Shown here: one piece after another, positions 1 through 4,057 of the stretch
How positions within the stretch are numbered: position 1 is the first letter of the stretch
Layout of the letters: every line of letters begins with the position of its first letter
DNA from: Clostridia bacterium
GTDB lineage: Bacteria > Bacillota > Clostridia > Christensenellales > UBA1242
Length of the DNA stretch: 5,644 nt
Reading direction: 5' to 3'
NCBI GenBank assembly: GCA_017616705.1
Contig: JAFZXQ010000086.1
Location: forward strand, 1-5,644
Translations under genes and position numbers: made by a program
The notes under the pieces: generated by a model
What the model was told of the DNA's origin: nothing
The model's input: only the letters and a program-made list of their open reading frames with translations
Database searches by the model: none

Positions 1-821
1 CCTTTTATAAATCTGTCAAATCTTTCGCGGCAAATTTCATTTTCTTCTAGCGCTCTAATAACTGCGCAGTCATCAGGCGACTTATCTAAATGGTTGCAAG
101 TTTTATATCTGCAACCTGTTTTAAATTTAGCAATGTCTGGGTAAAGATCTAAAAACTCCTCTGGCGTTTTAGCAAAGTGAGTTAGGCTTGAAAATCCAGG
201 AGTATCTAAAACGCGCGCATTACCAATTAGATAAATTTGAGATGATGTTGTTGTGTTCTTTCCCCTGCCAATTCCAGAAAGTTCGCTTGTTTTAATATTG
301 GTTTTAATTAGCGAATTAATAAGGCTACTTTTCCCAACGCCCGAACTTCCCGCAAAGGCTGAGGTTTTATTTTCAAGCAAACTTGTTAGGCTGCTCGTTT
401 TATCTTGTTTTGCTGACGTTACTATAATCTTAATATTAAGCGCTGAATAGTTTTCTTTGAGCCTTTTAGTTAGTTTATCTTGGCCTAAATCATCTTTGGT
501 TATAACGATTATTGGATTAACCTTATTTCTCTCGGCCATGATAATTAAATTATCTATTATTGTAAAATCTGGCTCAGGAAGGCTTGAAACGCAAATTAAA
601 AGGTTATCTAGATTAGCAACGCTTGGTCTTATTAGATCATTCTTTCTAGGCATAATTTCTTCAATTGTTAAGTTGTTTTCATCAATCTTAACAAAATCAC
701 CAACTTTAACCTTGCCAATGGTTTTTGTTACCTTTCCCCTAACTAAGCAAAGATAAAACTCGCCATCAGCGTTAACGTTAAACCTGCCCTCTTTACAACT
801 AAAAACTTGACCTAATTTCAT
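1..821 (-). CDS. rsgA: Ribosome small subunit-dependent GTPase A (RsgA/YjeQ/YloQ), 3' end cut by window edge
   Basis: RsgA is a cytoplasmic circularly permuted GTPase that binds the 30S subunit late in assembly and leaves on GTP hydrolysis. The frame is open from an ATG at 819-821 to the left edge: 273 codons and two bases. Family members are about 290-300 residues, so only about 20 are missing. Visible parts in order: an N-terminal OB-fold-like segment (about 1-62), G4 as TKDD (108-111), an SA motif (136-137), P-loop GSSGVGKSSL (158-167), switch I GRGKNTTT (185-192), G3 DTPG (206-209), and a zinc site with C237, C242, H244 and C252. This G4-G1-G3 order is diagnostic. The ATG overlaps the rlmN stop as ATGA, suggesting translational coupling; a GAGG-type site sits just upstream inside rlmN. 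Two oddities: residue 189 is Asn where the family normally has His (HTTT), and the loop between H244 and C252 has 7 residues against 5 in E. coli as I recall it. Identification is firm. Confidence 0.96.
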   Translation of the reverse strand, partial: MKLGQVFSCKEGRFNVNADGEFYLCLVRGKVTKTIGKVKVGDFVKIDENNLTIEEIMPRKNDLIRPSVANLDNLLICVSSLPEPDFTIIDNLIIMAERNKVNPIIVITKDDLGQDKLTKRLKENYSALNIKIIVTSAKQDKTSSLTSLLENKTSAFAGSSGVGKSSLINSLIKTNIKTSELSGIGRGKNTTTSSQIYLIGNARVLDTPGFSSLTHFAKTPEEFLDLYPDIAKFKTGCRYKTCNHLDKSPDDCAVIRALEENEICRERFDRFIK

Positions 822-1855
822 AGGCCCTCTTTGGCGTGGCGCCTTTTAAGCTGGCCACACGCCCCTTCAATATCGCTTCCTAGCGTTCGCCTTGTTGTTG
901 CGCTAACACCAGCGTCATGAAGCGCTTGCCAAAATCTTGTTTGTTTAACCTTTGTTATTCCAACTAGAGTTGAGTTTTTATCAAGGTTTGCTGGAATTAA
1001 GTTAACGTGAGCATTAAGCCCAGAAAGAAGCGCTTTAAGCCTTAGAGCATCAGCATGAGTTGTGTTATCTTTAAGCATAATATATTCAAAAACAACTCTA
1101 CGCTTTGTTTTGTTATAGTAATACCTAATTGCGTCCATAACTTCGCTGAGTGAGTAAGCATTTGCAACCCTCATTAATCTCTTACGCGTTTCATCCTCAG
1201 TTGCGTGAAGGCTTAATGTTAAAGTTATAGTTAAGTTTTCATCAGTTAATTTTCTTATTTTATCGGCTAGCCCACAAGTTGAAAGGCTAATGTTGCGTTG
1301 GCTGATATTTATTCCCTCTGGCGCGCTAACAAGCTTAATAAACTTAACAACATTGTCATAGTTATCAAGAGGCTCACCGCTTCCCATTAAAACAATATTT
1401 GTTACTTTTCTGTCAGCAAGTGTTCCGCCAAGATAACTGTTAACGCATAAAACCTGACCTAATATTTCGCCGGCAGTTAAATTTCTTGTTAACCCTTCAA
1501 GCCCTGAAGCGCAAAAAGAACAACCCATTCTGCACCCAACCTGCGTTGAAACGCAAAGCGTGTTGCCATATTTATAATTCATTAAAACGCCTTCAATTAG
1601 TTCGCCGTCAGATAGTTTATAAAGAAATTTTATTGTTCCGTCAGCGCTTTTAAATTCTTTAGCGATTGTTATTGGGTTTGTTATAAACTCACCTGCTATT
1701 CTTTCGCGCAATTCTTTACTTAAATTCGTCATTTGATCAGGGCTAACATAAAGATGCGCCCATTCAAAAATTTGTTTAGCACGAAATTTAGGCTCACCTA
1801 AAGAAGTGAGCCATTCATCAATTTCATCAATTGAATAATCTTGTAAAATCTTCAT
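818..1855 (-). CDS. rlmN: Dual-specificity RNA methyltransferase RlmN (23S rRNA m2A2503 / tRNA m2A37), radical SAM
   Basis: RlmN uses S-adenosylmethionine twice, as methyl donor and as radical source, to methylate C2 of adenosine 2503 in 23S rRNA and A37 in some tRNAs. The 345-residue product has normal family length. Visible features: an N-terminal RNA-binding helical region (about 1-90), the radical SAM cluster motif with C108, C112 and C115 (CRMGCSFC), and C101 in TLCVSTQVGC, seven residues before the cluster as in E. coli (C118/C125). Also present are MGSGEPLDN, matching the GEP-type SAM motif, and C333 in ACGQL near the C-terminus, equivalent to the methyl-carrying or resolving cysteine C355 of E. 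coli. All catalytic cysteines are therefore present. The related Cfr resistance enzyme is less likely given the position between fmt and rsgA and the ACGQL tail. The start ATG shares one base with the fmt stop (TAATG). A GGAG at 1869-1872 is 13 nt upstream, rather far, so reinitiation after fmt may help. The stop overlaps the rsgA start. Confidence 0.97.
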   Translation of the reverse strand: MKILQDYSIDEIDEWLTSLGEPKFRAKQIFEWAHLYVSPDQMTNLSKELRERIAGEFITNPITIAKEFKSADGTIKFLYKLSDGELIEGVLMNYKYGNTLCVSTQVGCRMGCSFCASGLEGLTRNLTAGEILGQVLCVNSYLGGTLADRKVTNIVLMGSGEPLDNYDNVVKFIKLVSAPEGINISQRNISLSTCGLADKIRKLTDENLTITLTLSLHATEDETRKRLMRVANAYSLSEVMDAIRYYYNKTKRRVVFEYIMLKDNTTHADALRLKALLSGLNAHVNLIPANLDKNSTLVGITKVKQTRFWQALHDAGVSATTRRTLGSDIEGACGQLKRRHAKEGL

Positions 1856-2808
1856 TAGATTAAAAGTTCTCCAAAGTCATCAAACTTTTGGCCAACTGAA
1901 ATTTTTCTTCCGCCAATTGCATTAGCGCCTGAAATAACCTTTCCGCCTGGGAATTGAATTTCTAGAACTTCAATGACGCCAACCCCACAACTTATGAATA
2001 AACCGGCTTTAGCGCTTGAACAATCTAAAACTGTTCCATTTGGAGCATCTTTAACAAGGTCATTTCTAACCCTTGTTTTATAAATCTTAACGCTTTCGCC
2101 GTTAATAGTTGCCCTTGCTATTGGGTCAGGATTAGCGCCACGAACAAGGTTATTAATTTGTTCGCTAGTTCTGTTAAAGTTAATTGTGCAGTTAATTTTA
2201 TTTAATTTTTTAGTTGTTGTTGCGTCTGTATGTTTTTGCTTAGTAAATTCAGCCGTTCCGTTAGCAATTTGATCAAGCGCAATAATAACTAGTCTTGCGC
2301 CAACTTCACTTAGTCTTTCAGTTAATTCGCCTGACGTTTCATCATCACCAATTGCAACTTTTTCAAACAAAATAATATCGCCAGTGTCAAGGCCGGCTTC
2401 AGTTTGCATTATTGTTATTCCAGTTTCTTTTTCACCGTTAATTATAGCGCTTTGAATTGGGCTTGCCCCACGATATTTTGGAAGCAATGACGCATGAACA
2501 TTAATAATTCCATGTTTAGCTATATCAATAACTTCTTGACTTAAAATTTGGCCATAAGCGCAAGTCACCATTATATCTGGCTTAAGGCTTTTTAAAATAT
2601 CAACGCCGTCACGGCTAATTTTTTCAAACTGATAAAGATTAAGTGAATTTTTGATAGCAAACTCAGCAACTGGACACTTAACTAGTTTTTGCCCACGCCC
2701 AGCAGGAGCATCAGGTTGGGTTACAACCGCAACAACTTCGTGGTGCGCTAAAATTTGCTTTAAACAATTTAAACTAAATTCCGGACTTCCTAAAAAAACG
2801 ACTCTCAT
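1855..2808 (-). CDS. fmt: Methionyl-tRNA formyltransferase
   Basis: Fmt transfers the formyl group of 10-formyltetrahydrofolate to Met on initiator tRNA, producing the fMet-tRNA that starts bacterial translation. The 317-residue product is of usual length. The N-terminal formyltransferase fold starts with FLGSPEFS (5-12), followed by the tRNA-contacting loop PDAPAGRGQKL (32-42). The catalytic triad N103, H105 and D141 lies in NVHASLLP and GLDTGD, corresponding to N106, H108 and D144 of E. coli. SLLPKYRGASPIQ (107-119) is the folate-binding signature. From about residue 200 the C-terminal tRNA-binding domain follows, with KINCTINFNRTSEQI and RGANPDP corresponding to the usual KI-x-W and NPxPGA segments; here P-I-A replaces the common P-G-A. 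The ATG is 13 nt after the def stop, so the deformylase and the formylase are co-transcribed as usual. Nothing suggests damage. Confidence 0.97.
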   Translation of the reverse strand: MRVVFLGSPEFSLNCLKQILAHHEVVAVVTQPDAPAGRGQKLVKCPVAEFAIKNSLNLYQFEKISRDGVDILKSLKPDIMVTCAYGQILSQEVIDIAKHGIINVHASLLPKYRGASPIQSAIINGEKETGITIMQTEAGLDTGDIILFEKVAIGDDETSGELTERLSEVGARLVIIALDQIANGTAEFTKQKHTDATTTKKLNKINCTINFNRTSEQINNLVRGANPDPIARATINGESVKIYKTRVRNDLVKDAPNGTVLDCSSAKAGLFISCGVGVIEVLEIQFPGGKVISGANAIGGRKISVGQKFDDFGELLI

Positions 2809-2812
2809 TTTT

Positions 2813-2817
2813 CCCCT
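2813..2817 (-). promoter_or_regulatory. Ribosome binding site of fmt (short spacing)
   Basis: On the minus strand AGGGG is followed by only four A residues before the fmt ATG. The purine run fits anti-Shine-Dalgarno pairing but the spacing is shorter than the usual 5-9 nt. With the def stop only 13 nt upstream, terminating ribosomes may feed initiation at fmt. Confidence 0.6.
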
Positions 2818-2821
2818 ATAA

Positions 2822-3277
2822 TTACTTTTTATTTTTTACCCTATCAATAAATAAAATCCCGTCAAGATGATCACATTCATGACAAATGGCTTTTGCTTCA
2901 TAGCCAATAAATGTTTCTTGACAACAATTTCCAAATCTATCTTGAAATTTAACGTCAACCTTGTTTGGCCTTATAACTTCTTCCCAAACATTAGGAATGC
3001 TGAGACAACCCTCTTCTTTAATCTTATTCTTTCCACATTGTTTAACAATAACAGGGTTAATAAATTCAAGATGACGCTTACCAGTATTAACAACACAAAC
3101 TCTTTTTAAAACCCCAACTTGAACAGCGCTTAACCCCGCACCTTTAGCATGATGCATAGTGTCTTTAAGATCTTCAAGCAACGAAACTAACCTGTCATCA
3201 AAAACGGTAACAGGTTTGCTAACTTTTCTTAAAGTTTCTTCGTCTTCAGGATATTTAATTATGTTTCGTATTGCCAT
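2822..3277 (-). CDS. def: Peptide deformylase
   Basis: Def is the metal hydrolase that removes the N-formyl group from nascent proteins at the ribosome exit. With the ATG at 3275-3277 it has 151 residues, typical of short bacterial deformylases. Three signature motifs are present: motif 1 GAGLSAVQ (46-53, oxyanion-stabilising Q53), motif 2 EGCLSIP with metal ligand C91, and motif 3 HECDH with ligands H133 and H137 and catalytic E134. Motif 1 has Ser-Ala-Val where Ala-Ala-Pro is usual, and Cys precedes motif 3 (CHECDH) where Gln is common; I recall CHE-x-DH in clostridial enzymes. The ATG start is chosen over an in-frame GTG at 3302-3304. The ATG has GGAG six nt upstream (3284-3287), whereas the GTG lies inside or next to the predicted -10 elements and lacks such a site. 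A TAA stop follows a lysine-rich tail, and fmt begins 13 nt later. Confidence 0.96.
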   Translation of the reverse strand: MAIRNIIKYPEDEETLRKVSKPVTVFDDRLVSLLEDLKDTMHHAKGAGLSAVQVGVLKRVCVVNTGKRHLEFINPVIVKQCGKNKIKEEGCLSIPNVWEEVIRPNKVDVKFQDRFGNCCQETFIGYEAKAICHECDHLDGILFIDRVKNKK

Positions 3278-3282
3278 AATTT

Positions 3283-3288
3283 TCTCCG
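3283..3288 (-). promoter_or_regulatory. Ribosome binding site that sets the def start
   Basis: The minus strand reads CGGAGA here, with the GGAG core ending six nt before the ATG at 3277. This is the best such site in the 100-nt gap and is the main reason for preferring the 151-residue Def over the nine-residue longer GTG-started version. Confidence 0.8.
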
Positions 3289-3294
3289 ATTTAA

Positions 3295-3333
3295 AGTTTA
3301 ACACATTATATTAATTTTTTCAAGCGTTTTAAT
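3295..3333 (-). promoter_or_regulatory. Putative sigma-A promoter region for the def-fmt-rlmN-rsgA operon (two overlapping candidates)
   Basis: Two readings overlap. Candidate A has a perfect -10 TATAAT at 3305-3310, 17 bp from a poor -35 (ATTAAA, 3328-3333); transcription would start near 3298, leaving room for the GGAG site. Candidate B has a good -35 TTGAAA at 3318-3323, exactly 17 bp, and -10 TAAACT at 3295-3300 preceded by TGT as an extended -10; its start near 3288-3289 would leave almost no leader before the GGAG. A promoter is expected because the gene upstream ends in a terminator. Which candidate is used cannot be settled from sequence. Confidence 0.5.
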
Positions 3334-3363
3334 TATAATCGCTTTTTTAAATAAATTTGCGCA

Positions 3364-3390
3364 TAAAAAAATGAGCAATTACTTGCCCAT
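3364..3390 (-). terminator. Rho-independent terminator of the LRR gene, overlapping its last codons
   Basis: On the minus strand the arm ATGGGCAA (3383-3390) pairs with TTGCTCAT (3371-3378): eight base pairs with one G-T wobble and a GTAA loop (3379-3382). A run of T follows (3365-3370). The upstream arm is the final Met-Gly-Lys coding sequence and the loop contains most of the stop codon. The stem is only moderately GC-rich, but the tight loop and T run make a convincing intrinsic terminator that separates this gene from def. Confidence 0.75.
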
Positions 3391-3999
3391 TTCTTCCTCT
3401 AAACTTTCTGCTTTAAATTCCCTATATTCTTCTGGGTCATCTTCATAAACGTTTGGTTTTTCTATACTATTTAACTTATCAAGATAAGTAGCCTTTAAAA
3501 TTTCGTTAACGTTTTCATTGCCACCGGTTAAACTATTAATGAAAGTCTCTTTATTTGTTAAAACAATTCGCGTTTCACCATGAGAAAGAGCAACAAAGCC
3601 AGATTCATCAATTCTTTCTAAAGCCGCCTCAATGAAAAGTGATTTTTTCTCAAGTTCTGACTGATGTTCTTTAATAATATTAAAAGCATTGCAGAATTGA
3701 TAACCATCAATTTTAATAACATAGCCATTTAAATATTTAATGTTTGGGCTTCTAAAAGTCCACCAAATTCGACCGGTAAGGTTACAAGTTAGCGGAATAG
3801 TTATGCTTTTTAAATTATTACAATTAGAAAAAGCATTTTCTTCAATTGTTTTAACGCTATTAGGAATAACAACTTCTTCAAGGTTTTTTAAACCATAACC
3901 AACATTTTTATCAATACTAGTTACCCCCTCAGGAATAACAAGTTTTCCATCAATAACATCTTTTTCAGTAACACTTTTTAAGGAAATATCAATATGCAT
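3379..3999 (-). CDS. Small BspA-type leucine-rich-repeat (LRR_5-like) protein of unknown function
   Basis: I recognise the repeat type but not a function. The 206-residue product has about two and a half BspA-like LRR units at residues 18-69: KLVIPEGVTSI, then NLEEVVIPNSVKTIEENAF, then NLKSITIP. A less regular stretch with WW at 79-80 follows, and NGYVIKIDGYQF (91-102) may be a further strand. The rest (about 105-206) matches nothing I know and ends in a very acidic tail (roughly 180-203, rich in E and D). There is no signal peptide, membrane segment, sorting motif or catalytic motif, so the protein is probably cytoplasmic and may bind other proteins. The ATG at 3997-3999 is chosen because AAAGGAG lies eight nt upstream. 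An in-frame TTG at 4038 falls inside the promoter. The gene has its own promoter and terminator, sits between priA and def, is about 28% GC by partial hand count, and contains no GCGC, unlike its neighbours. These traits fit an acquired or lineage-specific gene. Confidence 0.85.
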   Translation of the reverse strand: MHIDISLKSVTEKDVIDGKLVIPEGVTSIDKNVGYGLKNLEEVVIPNSVKTIEENAFSNCNNLKSITIPLTCNLTGRIWWTFRSPNIKYLNGYVIKIDGYQFCNAFNIIKEHQSELEKKSLFIEAALERIDESGFVALSHGETRIVLTNKETFINSLTGGNENVNEILKATYLDKLNSIEKPNVYEDDPEEYREFKAESLEEEMGK

Positions 4000-4007
4000 A
4001 ACTAAGG

Positions 4008-4014
4008 CTCCTTT
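4008..4014 (-). promoter_or_regulatory. Strong ribosome binding site of the LRR gene
   Basis: AAAGGAG on the minus strand, eight nt before the ATG at 3999. It is the clearest Shine-Dalgarno site in the window and fixes the start codon, ruling out the upstream in-frame TTG at 4038. Confidence 0.85.
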
Positions 4015-4018
4015 AACT

Positions 4019-4048
4019 AATTTAATTATCTCAAACAATGGTTAAATT
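4019..4048 (-). repeat. Inverted repeat AATTTAA / TTAAATT across the LRR promoter (possible operator)
   Basis: Perfect 7-bp arms at 4042-4048 and 4019-4025 are separated by 16 bp and centred 23 bp apart. One arm touches the -35 element and the other runs from the -10 to about the transcription start. The placement would suit a repressor site, but all-A/T arms arise easily by chance in such DNA. Confidence 0.3.
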
Positions 4049-4053
4049 GTCAA
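4025..4053 (-). promoter_or_regulatory. Near-consensus sigma-A promoter of the LRR gene
   Basis: The minus strand shows a perfect -35 TTGACA (4048-4053), an exact 17-bp spacer, and a -10 GATAAT (4025-4030) preceded by TGA, which also makes an extended -10. Transcription should start near 4018, giving a leader of about 18 nt that includes the AAAGGAG site. The -35 begins four bases after the priA stop codon. This is the strongest-looking promoter in the window. Confidence 0.88.
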
Positions 4054-4057
4054 CGTT

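Noticed and set aside
253..756. Two plus-strand open frames opposite rsgA (253-450 and 457-756)
   Set aside because: They are the antisense of a clear RsgA frame, have low-complexity hydrophobic translations, no ribosome site and no recognisable motif.
2867..3109. Plus-strand open frame opposite def
   Set aside because: Antisense shadow of the conserved deformylase coding region, with no supporting start signal.
3278..3304. GTG start giving Def nine extra residues
   Set aside because: The GTG overlaps the predicted promoter elements and has no ribosome site; the downstream ATG has GGAG at good spacing and gives the usual N-terminus.
3332..3337. A second TATAAT upstream of def
   Set aside because: No -35 resemblance at 16-18 bp and no TG extension; such hexamers are common in AT-rich gaps.
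3322..3348. Plus-strand hairpin AAGCG/CGCTT followed by T residues
   Set aside because: Only a 5-bp stem with a 13-nt AT loop and no plus-strand gene to terminate; probably chance.
4000..4038. TTG start giving the LRR protein 13 extra residues
   Set aside because: It lies between the -35 and -10 elements, upstream of the expected transcription start, and AAAGGAG would then be inside the gene. The ATG at 3999 is far better.
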